From positions 1 to 14,088 of the forward strand of contig JBAYJY010000113.1 of the NCBI GenBank assembly GCA_041664945.1: a stretch of 14,088 bases of DNA. Reading direction: 5' to 3'. Source of the DNA: JBAYJY01 sp041664945 (GTDB lineage: Bacteria > UBP15 > UBA6099). Positions 7,328-13,838 of this stretch are shown piece after piece. The translations under genes were made by a program, and so were the position numbers. The notes beneath the pieces were generated by a model, which worked only from the letters and a program-made list of their open reading frames with translations, had not been told where the DNA came from and made no database searches. Every line of letters starts with the position of its first letter. Within the stretch, counting starts at the first letter, position 1.

Positions 7328-8023
7328 TTACACCGGGAGATTATACAATATTTTTCCCAAATTAAGCAACCCGGCCGGGCCTTCGTCCGTCTGAATTATT
7401 CTATCGATAAACTCGTTGCCGCCTCCGCCAATTTCATCCGATGTCTCCCCCGAATCCTTTTGCAGAACTATGAAATCGCCGACATCGTCGACCAAGAAAC
7501 CTACCGCCGAATCGTCCCAATCCACAACCGCCACTTTTTTTCTGCCCAGATCCGAACCGATCGCCATCTCCCTCAGACCGAGCTGGCTGTGCAGGTTCCA
7601 GAGCATAACAATCTCTTCGCGGCGCTGAAAAAGACCCACGAGAAAAGGAAACGTGTCCGCCATCAATCCGGCATCGCCTACCCGCACGTCGCCGACTCGC
7701 ACTATTTCCAGAATGTGTTTCGCAGGCAACGCGAACATTCGGTTTGCAACCTTTATCAGCAATGCTTCAAAAGTCTCTGATTCTTCGCCTCCGCCGTCGA
7801 AGTCACCGGGCGGTTCTTCCGCCGCCGGCTCTCCGGAGGCCTCTCTTTCGCTTAGAATCGTTTTATACGCTTCTATCAGTTTTTTGGTCTTTTCCTCGTA
7901 AAACGCCTTGTTTTCAGAATGCATATCCGGATGAAATTCGATAAACAGGCGCCTCGCCGCCTTTCTTATCTCACGCAGCGAATCGCCGGGCGCCACTCCA
8001 AGCATCTCGTACAGTTTTTTCAA
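7328..8023 (-). CDS. DnaJ J-domain fused to a CheW-like domain
   Basis: This 231-residue protein joins two domains not normally found together. Residues 1-60 form a J-domain: it opens LYEMLGVAPGDSLREIRKAA, has the invariant HPD tripeptide at 31-33 in FIEFHPDMH, and closes with an EEKTKKLIEAYKTIL helix. J-domains stimulate DnaK/Hsp70 ATPase through HPD. An acidic Gly/Pro linker (about 61-82) leads to a diverged CheW domain (about 84-229). There the usual NLRG turn is replaced by Q133-R134-R135-E136, while the second half (KKVAVVDWDDSAVGFLVDDV) and the C-terminal LLNLGKILYNL strand keep the family pattern. The start is a TTG at 8023. The first ATG, at 8005, would cut into the first J-domain helix, and an in-frame stop lies just upstream, so TTG is preferred. 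It may bring a chaperone to the receptor array; that role is inferred. Confidence 0.9.
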   Translation of the reverse strand: MKKLYEMLGVAPGDSLREIRKAARRLFIEFHPDMHSENKAFYEEKTKKLIEAYKTILSEREASGEPAAEEPPGDFDGGGEESETFEALLIKVANRMFALPAKHILEIVRVGDVRVGDAGLMADTFPFLVGLFQRREEIVMLWNLHSQLGLREMAIGSDLGRKKVAVVDWDDSAVGFLVDDVGDFIVLQKDSGETSDEIGGGGNEFIDRIIQTDEGPAGLLNLGKILYNLPV

Positions 8024-8078
8024 ATCCGTCTTTTCCCTTTGATTTTACTGAAAATGAAATGCCGTCCGAAAGCCTTTG

Positions 8079-8116
8079 AAGCCGCCGCGACTTCCCGCGA
8101 AAACCTGCGCCGGCTT
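8079..8116 (-). other. Imperfect hairpin between the response regulator and J-domain genes
   Basis: In the 132-base gap at 8024-8155, AAGCCGGCGC and GCGGCGGCTT (minus strand) pair over 10 positions with one mismatch around an 18-base loop. No T run follows, so it is not a clear terminator. It may be a processing or message-stability element. I see no other feature or convincing promoter in this gap. Confidence 0.25.
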
Positions 8117-8155
8117 TTCAAAATATTATCGGTATTTAATAAAGCCTCGACGCTT

Positions 8156-8779
8156 CTATTTATATGATCGCGCTATTATTATCGCGTTGATTACCGCTTT
8201 AACCGTCTTCACGGGGTCGATCGGCTTATTGATGAAATCGAAAGCCCCTTTCGCAAGCGACTCAAGTATCTTCTCTTCTTCTCCCAGAGATGAAATCATC
8301 AGCACTACCGCATCGGGAACTGTCTGCCGAAGGGGTTCCAGCGCCGATATGCCGTCACAATGCGGCATCTCGATATCCATTGTCACAACATCCGGATTCA
8401 GTTTCGACGCCATCTCAACCGCTTCGTTTCCGTTGACCGCCTGCCCCACAACATTCAGCCCGGCCGCCGTCAATACTTTTTCCAACTTGAATCTTAGAAA
8501 CTTTGAATCGTCCACAATCATAACCCGGACCGTTTTCAGCATCGCAACATGGTTTTCATAATCGTTTATGTGAATTGACTCTCTTCGCAGAATCTTTTCT
8601 TTCGGAATAAATACCTTTAACTGCGTCACTAAGGCGTGCTTCAAAAGCACCATGTGCCTGCCTTCAAGCTCAATCCCTTTGTGAACCACAATCGTGCCGT
8701 CAAACGCTCGCATGTCATCGGCGGCCAGCATGCCTTCCTCGATGCCTTCTATGTCTACTACCGCTATTCTGCCTTCCAT
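8156..8779 (-). CDS. Response regulator: small N-terminal signalling domain plus C-terminal CheY-like receiver
   Basis: First gene of the operon, 207 residues. The C-terminal half (about 82-205) is a complete receiver, with acidic pair D90/D91, phosphoacceptor D135 in TMDIEMPHCDG, S163 in MISSLG and K185 in NKPI. It closely follows the CheY/CheB receiver pattern and has no output domain after it. Residues 1-60 form a separate small domain (GIEEGMLAADDMRAFDGTIV, then VHKGIELEGRHMVLLKHALV). This matches the pattern 'G-M-x-L-A-x-D-V, D-G-x-x-L-x-x-G' seen as an N-terminal module in some HD-GYP and related signalling proteins; that match is from memory. An output-type domain ahead of the receiver is the reverse of the usual order. 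AAGGAAGG 8 bases upstream supports the ATG at 8779. CheA is the likely phosphodonor; the target is unknown. Confidence 0.88.
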   Translation of the reverse strand: MEGRIAVVDIEGIEEGMLAADDMRAFDGTIVVHKGIELEGRHMVLLKHALVTQLKVFIPKEKILRRESIHINDYENHVAMLKTVRVMIVDDSKFLRFKLEKVLTAAGLNVVGQAVNGNEAVEMASKLNPDVVTMDIEMPHCDGISALEPLRQTVPDAVVLMISSLGEEEKILESLAKGAFDFINKPIDPVKTVKAVINAIIIARSYK

Positions 8780-8937
8780 GTGAACGACCTTCCTTCTTTC
8801 ATAATTGTCTCATTGCGCAAAACGACAAAAACGCCTGCCTGCGCTATAAATTCTCATATTCTTCAATTTTTCTTTTCATGTAAGCTTCGAACATAACAGC
8901 CGGACGCCGCCTGCATGAATGATTTCTCTAAATAGAA

Positions 8938-8946
8938 ATTATACCA
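8938..8946 (-). promoter_or_regulatory. Probable promoter (extended -10) of the chemotaxis operon
   Basis: On the minus strand this reads TGGTATAAT, a perfect TATAAT with the extended TGn element. The region just upstream is T-rich with only a weak TTGTTT at 14 bases, so recognition would rest on the extended -10. Transcription would start near 8931, giving a leader of about 150 bases before the ATG at 8779. It lies between the exported-protein gene and the operon. A flagellar sigma factor could also serve che genes, but I see no convincing sigma-28 element. Confidence 0.55.
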
Positions 8947-9018
8947 TTTTTCGAAAAAAACAATAGCGCCATCCTGCTTTCCCGCTCATGATTGAATTGA
9001 TGTATCTCCAGCAAACAT

Positions 9019-11418
9019 TCATTTCGCCGTGATAATATACATTTTGTACGGCGCCGCTTTGAATTCGACACCGGTCCCTGACTTGTCGAATTTGACGGCA
9101 GCGCCGGCTTTGCCGCCTGTGATTTCAGATGTCCGAACGGAAACGATTTTCGCTGTCCCGGCGATCACTTTCACCCGCTCTTCTATCCCGGCGAGGTGAA
9201 ACGCTCGAACCGACTTTCTGTCTTTTCCGGGCAAAAGCACAACTGTCGAGCGCGGCGAACGGAATCCGCTCTGGAAAGCAGCTACGTAGGGGAACAAAAA
9301 CAGGTTGGAAACGACAGTCAGGCCGTCATCGTCATCGTCGAATTTTTCAAGGTACATATTGTAGTGGCCGCAAAGCTCGAATTTGCCGCCGCTTGCGGCC
9401 GCCATCCGGCTGTTGGCTTCGAGTTGGTGGTGAAGCATCTGCGCGATGTATTTAATGTAGAGGTTATTCCCGGTGTGGCTGAAGCCCGCCACGAGCGGCT
9501 CCATGACCCACGGAATGTAGCTCGACTGCGACGGGACGCTCGAATCAGTGCCGGTGGTCGGTTCGCCCATCTGGCCCTTCCAGTCGCCGTCCTTGCGAGC
9601 GAGCGCGCCGTTCAGCCATGCGTCCTGCGGCCCGAACGGCTCCATGTACACGCGCGAGTAAATCGTCGCGTTCAGAATTCTTATCGCGCGGTCGAGCCAG
9701 TACTCGTTCCCTGTGTGTTCGTACAATTTGAATAAGATTTTCGAGGCGAACGCGAATGTGTTGACGGACGGCTCCCCGGCCCGGTCTTCGAGCAGCAGCC
9801 CGAAATTTTCGAGCGCGTGTTTCTGCCCGCCGATGACCTCGACAGCGCGGTCGAGATACTTCCTGTTTCCGGTGAACTCATAGGCCGAGATCATCACGTC
9901 GGCGCCGAACTCCTGCGCGTCGAAAACTCCAAAATCGCCTATCTTGCCATCGCCCGTCTGCGTCCAATACCAGCGGTGATGCGGCGCGTCGAACAGCGGG
10001 CCGCCGTACACTTTCTCGAAATTCAGCAGCAGCGCCTTTTTGACCGCCGCGTCCTTCGTGACTGCGTATTCCGCGATCAGCGATTCCACGTTGTACGGCT
10101 GCGACCACAGATAACAGTCGCGCTGCTTGTCGGCGTACGTCTGATCCTTGAAATAGCCGTAGCACCTGTGTTTCGGATCGTTGAACATCATTTTGTCGAT
10201 GTAGTAGCGGTTCGCTTTAACTGTGTAGTCGAGCCACTTTTTGTCGCCCGTTTCGAAGTATTTGACCATGAAAGCGCGGCCTGTCATCTCGTTGTGCCAG
10301 TCGTGCCTCGTGCCCGGCGGGTTGTAATCGTATGCGTGATGAATGTAGCCCTCCGGCATGACGATCAGAGGAAGCTTGTTTATCAGATACTCCTCAGTCG
10401 CCTTCCAGTCTATCGGGTCGAATTTGATGTTTTTCTCCGCCAGATATTCGGCGTAATATTTATCTATATTCGTGTCGAGGAATTTAATGCTGAGCGCGCG
10501 TGTCTCCGTTTCGCCTTTTTCGACATTGATTTTATGCCACGAATATAGCCCGTCCATGTGAAGGAGCGATGCTTCGCCCGCGCTCCAGAAAAGCATGCCG
10601 CTCCCGGCAAGGCCGTCCTTCGTCCCGGCGGTGAATGTGTAATTGTCCGAAAATGCGGTCGGCGTGATCTTGCGCGAAACCTTCAGGTCCGGCTGCGCGA
10701 ACACAGTGTCGATGATCCGGTTCGCCGGGAAAGTTATGATGCCGACGAGCGAGATGCGGCGTTCCAGCAGGTTTTTTACGGAGTACGCGATCTCGAGTTC
10801 GGCGCCGGAGATCGAAAAGGAAAGTTCCTCGCGCCGTTCCCTGCTTTTGCCCGAAATTAAAACGAGCGCTCCGCCCCGTAACTCGTGTTTGTCATACAGT
10901 GTGTACCATTCGTAAGCCTGCTTGGCATAAGCCGGCGAGATCCATTTCATATCCTTGGCGATGCTGCGGGCCGGCTCGCGGGCGTTCCACATCCAGAGAA
11001 AGGGCTCGTCTTTGTACATGCCGGCGGCGCTGAAAGCGGTCATGCCGATGACGTCGTTCGTCTTCAGCGTCGGATACATCGACGCCGCTGTCCGCCAATC
11101 CGGATGCTTGAAGCATATCTCGCCGCGATAAGTCACCGTGTCGAGATAGTAGCCGTTGAACTTCGCGTCAACCTTTTTCGCGGCGGAAGAAACATCCACG
11201 AACCTGAATCGCATGGAGATCAGGCTATTGCCGTATAGCAACTCATCGCCGGGCGAGTCGGAGCCGTTTTTGTCTTCGTCGATAAACCTCAGAACTGGTT
11301 TGTCAGCGGCCGGCGTCTCAACGGCGGCGGTCTGCCCGCCTGCCGGGCGCGCGAAAAACGCGGCCGTCAAAACAATTGCGGCCGTCAAAAACCGGGAATA
11401 AAATGCAGTCCTTTTCAT
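9019..11418 (-). CDS. Exported protein of 799 residues, probable (alpha/alpha)-toroid carbohydrate-active enzyme
   Basis: I do not recognise the family. A signal peptide is clear: basic MKRTAFYSR, hydrophobic stretch about 10-23, and probable cleavage near AGGQTAA (27-33), with no lipobox. A DxDxNG loop at 47-52 (D47, D49, N51) in an acid-rich stretch looks like a calcium site. Residues about 60-310 are mostly beta-like. Residues about 335-720 carry four repeats of the type TG(D/N)xxxL(D)xA at about 390, 516, 569 and 649, typical of helical toroid hydrolases, lyases and epimerases acting on polysaccharides. Aromatic-rich stretches such as HHRWYWTQTGDGKIGDFGVF (480-499) are plausible active-site loops. 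The C-terminal 80 residues look like a small beta domain. GAGGAG lies 8 bases before the ATG at 11418. The deacetylase gene is 65 bases upstream on the same strand, consistent with shared work on a glycan. Confidence 0.72.
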   Translation of the reverse strand: MKRTAFYSRFLTAAIVLTAAFFARPAGGQTAAVETPAADKPVLRFIDEDKNGSDSPGDELLYGNSLISMRFRFVDVSSAAKKVDAKFNGYYLDTVTYRGEICFKHPDWRTAASMYPTLKTNDVIGMTAFSAAGMYKDEPFLWMWNAREPARSIAKDMKWISPAYAKQAYEWYTLYDKHELRGGALVLISGKSRERREELSFSISGAELEIAYSVKNLLERRISLVGIITFPANRIIDTVFAQPDLKVSRKITPTAFSDNYTFTAGTKDGLAGSGMLFWSAGEASLLHMDGLYSWHKINVEKGETETRALSIKFLDTNIDKYYAEYLAEKNIKFDPIDWKATEEYLINKLPLIVMPEGYIHHAYDYNPPGTRHDWHNEMTGRAFMVKYFETGDKKWLDYTVKANRYYIDKMMFNDPKHRCYGYFKDQTYADKQRDCYLWSQPYNVESLIAEYAVTKDAAVKKALLLNFEKVYGGPLFDAPHHRWYWTQTGDGKIGDFGVFDAQEFGADVMISAYEFTGNRKYLDRAVEVIGGQKHALENFGLLLEDRAGEPSVNTFAFASKILFKLYEHTGNEYWLDRAIRILNATIYSRVYMEPFGPQDAWLNGALARKDGDWKGQMGEPTTGTDSSVPSQSSYIPWVMEPLVAGFSHTGNNLYIKYIAQMLHHQLEANSRMAAASGGKFELCGHYNMYLEKFDDDDDGLTVVSNLFLFPYVAAFQSGFRSPRSTVVLLPGKDRKSVRAFHLAGIEERVKVIAGTAKIVSVRTSEITGGKAGAAVKFDKSGTGVEFKAAPYKMYIITAK

Positions 11419-11483
11419 TCCGAACTCTCCTCTCGTATAAAACTCTCAAGCGATGGAATAATCATAATTATTGTAATCTGAAA

Positions 11484-12314
11484 CTATCTCTTTTTCTTTG
11501 CCTTAACTGTTTTCGCGGCGATCAGTTCGCCAATTGTGACCGACCGGTAGCCCTTCTCGCGAAGCATCGGCAGGACATTCCGGAGCGCCTCGACCGTCGG
11601 CTCCCTGTCCCCTCGCGCGTCGTGCATGAGAATAATCAAACCCGGCCGCAACTGCCTCATTATCTGAAATTCGATTCTTTTCGAATTCGCTCCCATGGCG
11701 TCGAGCGAACTTTCATTATGGCTTATGTACGAGTAATTCATTCTGCGCAGCAGTTTCACCAGACGCACATCCCGGTATTCGTATGGCGCCCGGAAATATT
11801 TCATGTGCCGGCCTGTTATCTTGAAAACCGCTTCGTCGGTTTTTTGTATCTCTTCCTTTCTCAGCGCGCTAAGGTCCCTGAACATAAAAGGATGACTGTA
11901 GGTATGATTCCCGAGTTCGTGCCCTTCCCGGAGGATCCTTCTTATAATGCCGGGATGCTTTTCAGCCATTTCGCCGGTGACAAAGAAAGTGGCTCGCATT
12001 CCGTTTTCCTTCAGTATGTCGAGAATTCGAGGCGTATATTTCGCGCTCGGCCCGTCGTCGAACGTCAGCGCTATCAAGTTTTCTTTAGTTTTGACCCGGT
12101 TCTGAACCATTCCGAAGAAATTGAACTGCGGCGCCTCGCACATGGCTCCGTATAAGAACCCGGTGATCAATATTACCAACACGATCCGGCCGGCTTTTTC
12201 GTTTCTCTTCTTCACTTGGAAATATATTACAAATCCGACAGCGAGAAGAAACAGCATGAAAAAGCCATACTGCGGCACGGTGAATGAAAGGCTTCTCAAT
12301 AATAACATAAGCAT
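11484..12314 (-). CDS. Membrane-anchored polysaccharide deacetylase (NodB/carbohydrate esterase 4 family)
   Basis: NodB-type enzymes remove N- or O-acetyl groups from chitin, peptidoglycan or exopolysaccharide with a metal held by Asp-His-His. Numbering the 276-residue form, two hydrophobic helices (about 18-34 and 42-60) anchor an extracytoplasmic catalytic domain from about 80. Motif 1 is TFDDGP (D86 base, D87 metal); motif 2 is HTYSH (H137, H141). Motif 3 is FRAPYEYR, where the common Gly after PY is Glu (E179). The motif 4 region SSLDAM lacks the usual Trp, and motif 5 is LIILMHD (H231). The metal and base residues are intact, so activity is likely, but the substrate pocket differs. A basic tail ends KAKKKR. 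The start is uncertain: no good ribosome binding site precedes the ATG at 12314 or 12308. A TTG at 12371 would add 19 residues unlike a membrane-protein N-terminus. No substrate can be assigned. Confidence 0.88.
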   Translation of the reverse strand: MLMLLLRSLSFTVPQYGFFMLFLLAVGFVIYFQVKKRNEKAGRIVLVILITGFLYGAMCEAPQFNFFGMVQNRVKTKENLIALTFDDGPSAKYTPRILDILKENGMRATFFVTGEMAEKHPGIIRRILREGHELGNHTYSHPFMFRDLSALRKEEIQKTDEAVFKITGRHMKYFRAPYEYRDVRLVKLLRRMNYSYISHNESSLDAMGANSKRIEFQIMRQLRPGLIILMHDARGDREPTVEALRNVLPMLREKGYRSVTIGELIAAKTVKAKKKR

Positions 12315-12373
12315 GTAAATGGTGCATGAAACGGACCGGAATGTAAAGCGTGGATAATACAGAGGCGCCAAAT

Positions 12374-12397
12374 GTGTAATATTGTTAAAAAATACAC
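12374..12397. promoter_or_regulatory. Dyad in the divergent intergenic region, possible operator
   Basis: GTGTA and TACAC form an inverted repeat separated by 14 AT-rich bases, placed immediately upstream of the plus-strand -35 element and upstream of the deacetylase gene. A regulator bound here could act on either direction. The arms are only five bases, so chance is possible. The rest of the 156-base gap holds the plus-strand promoter and a ribosome binding site only. Confidence 0.25.
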
Positions 12398-12398
12398 C

Positions 12399-12429
12399 TT
12401 GATGATTTGTGATTAATGAATAGTATAAT
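12399..12429 (+). promoter_or_regulatory. Probable sigma-70 type promoter of the efflux operon
   Basis: A perfect TATAAT at 12424-12429 is preceded by TTGATG at 12399-12404, which matches TTGACA at its first four bases, with a somewhat long spacer of 19 bases. Transcription would begin near 12436, leaving a leader of about 35 bases with AAGGAA and AGGGG just before the ATG at 12471. Confidence 0.6.
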
Positions 12430-12470
12430 TAACTTGGCAGTAATTTTGGAAAGTAAGGAACAGGGGCAAA

Positions 12471-13793
12471 ATGGAAATCAAAGACAATGCGGCCGTGGCC
12501 GCGAAACCTGGCAATGGAAACGGCGCCCGGAAAAAGATAATATTCGCGGCGCTTCTTGTGTTTGGGATAGCTGGCGCCGTTTTCGGAACAAAATGGTTCA
12601 TCTTCAGACTCGCGTACACTTCGACGGACGACGCGCAGGTGGACGCCGATCTGATCCCGATAAGCTCAAAAGTTCCGGGACGCATAGTCAATATATACGT
12701 TTCAGAAGGCGAGAAAATCAGGGCGGGACAGTTGCTCGCGCGGATCGACCCGACGGACTACAATCTGGCGCTCAAGCAGGCCGAAGCGCGTCTCGAAAGC
12801 GCCCGCCGCGACCTTGAGAAGGCGCAATCTTCGCTCGATCTCACGCTCGCCAGGAATCAGTTTGGCGTTCAGCAATCCTCAACGAGTTACGATCAGGTTA
12901 CCGGCGGAGTGACAATTTCATCGACTCAGCAGACGGTTAATCTCGAGAAACTTACAAAAGATTTCGAACGCGCGCAGATTAACCGGCAACGCGCGAAAGA
13001 ACATTACGTGGAAGTTCAGACCGCCGCGGATCAGACGCAAAAAGACCTCGCGCGCGGCGAGAAATTATTTGCCGGCGGCGTTATCGCCAAAGATCAGATC
13101 GACCGCCTGCAAACGAACGCCGACGCCGCAAAATCGCGGCTTGACCAAGTCGCTCAGGAAAAATCCGACGCCGAAAAACAGGTAGATCTGGCGCAAAGCA
13201 ACCTTCGCGCCGCGAACATCGACACGTTGCGCACCGGCATCGCCGTTCAGGATAAAGAGAAAGCCGGCTACGCGCTCACGCTCTCGAAAAAGCAACAGCA
13301 GGACGAAAGCAAGATCGCAGCTTCGACTGTCGAAAGCCTCAAATCGCAGATCAAGGGTCTCGAAAACGCTGTCGAACAGGCGCGCGTCGCGCTCCGCGAA
13401 ACGGACATCCTCAGCCCGGTGGACGGCATCGCCTCCAAGAAAATCTCCATGCAGGCGGAGATCGTGCCCGCCGGCAAACCGATTCTCTTCATCATCGACC
13501 CCGCGGGTTTGAAAATCACGGCGAACATCGAGGAAACCAAACTCCACAACTTCGGCATCGGCTCAAAAGCGAGAATCACAATCGACGCGCTTCCCGGCAG
13601 GGATTTCACCGGCTCCGTCAGGTCCATCGGAACCGCCGCGAACTCTAAGTTCGCTCTCATTCCTTCCGGCAGCGCCTCCGGCCAGTTCATTAAAACAACT
13701 CAGCGCATTCAGGCGAAGATTTTCCTCGACGGCGACCTCTCGGAGCTAAAGCCGGGAATGAACGCCGTGGTTTCCATCAAAAATAAGAAATGA
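12471..13793 (+). CDS. EmrA/HlyD-family membrane fusion (periplasmic adaptor) protein
   Basis: This adaptor links an inner-membrane transporter to an outer-membrane channel so that substrates leave the cell directly. It has 440 residues: a cytoplasmic N-terminus, one membrane helix at about 22-45, and the EmrA signature TSTDDAQVDADLIPISSKVPG (split here at 50-60 and 61-70). The first half of a lipoyl-like domain (about 60-97) leads into a long alpha-helical hairpin (about 98-310) broken near 131-158 by a Ser/Thr-rich non-helical insert. The second lipoyl half runs from ILSPVDGIASKK (313-324), then a beta-barrel to PGMNAVVSIKN at the end. It is somewhat longer than the E. coli protein of about 390. 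Ribosome binding sequences precede the ATG. The transporter gene begins 45 bases downstream. The substrate cannot be inferred. I see no adjoining TetR- or MarR-type regulator. Confidence 0.92.
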   Translation: MEIKDNAAVAAKPGNGNGARKKIIFAALLVFGIAGAVFGTKWFIFRLAYTSTDDAQVDADLIPISSKVPGRIVNIYVSEGEKIRAGQLLARIDPTDYNLALKQAEARLESARRDLEKAQSSLDLTLARNQFGVQQSSTSYDQVTGGVTISSTQQTVNLEKLTKDFERAQINRQRAKEHYVEVQTAADQTQKDLARGEKLFAGGVIAKDQIDRLQTNADAAKSRLDQVAQEKSDAEKQVDLAQSNLRAANIDTLRTGIAVQDKEKAGYALTLSKKQQQDESKIAASTVESLKSQIKGLENAVEQARVALRETDILSPVDGIASKKISMQAEIVPAGKPILFIIDPAGLKITANIEETKLHNFGIGSKARITIDALPGRDFTGSVRSIGTAANSKFALIPSGSASGQFIKTTQRIQAKIFLDGDLSELKPGMNAVVSIKNKK

Positions 13794-13838
13794 CGGCAAT
13801 GCCGCGCCGGGACACTCGCGCGCACGCTTCGCCAAAAC

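Noticed and set aside
8971..9018. Terminator for the exported-protein gene
   Set aside because: I looked for a GC-rich stem followed by T on the minus strand after the stop at 9019 and found none; read-through into the che operon cannot be excluded.
9817..10548. A 243-codon plus-strand open frame opposite the exported-protein gene
   Set aside because: It mirrors the codon bias of the real minus-strand gene, shows no recognisable motif or start signal, and the opposite strand encodes a continuous protein with signal peptide and repeats.
12315..12371. TTG start at 12371 for the deacetylase
   Set aside because: It has no ribosome binding site, and the added 19 residues are unlike a membrane-protein N-terminus; an ATG at 12314 or 12308 is simpler, though also without a strong site.
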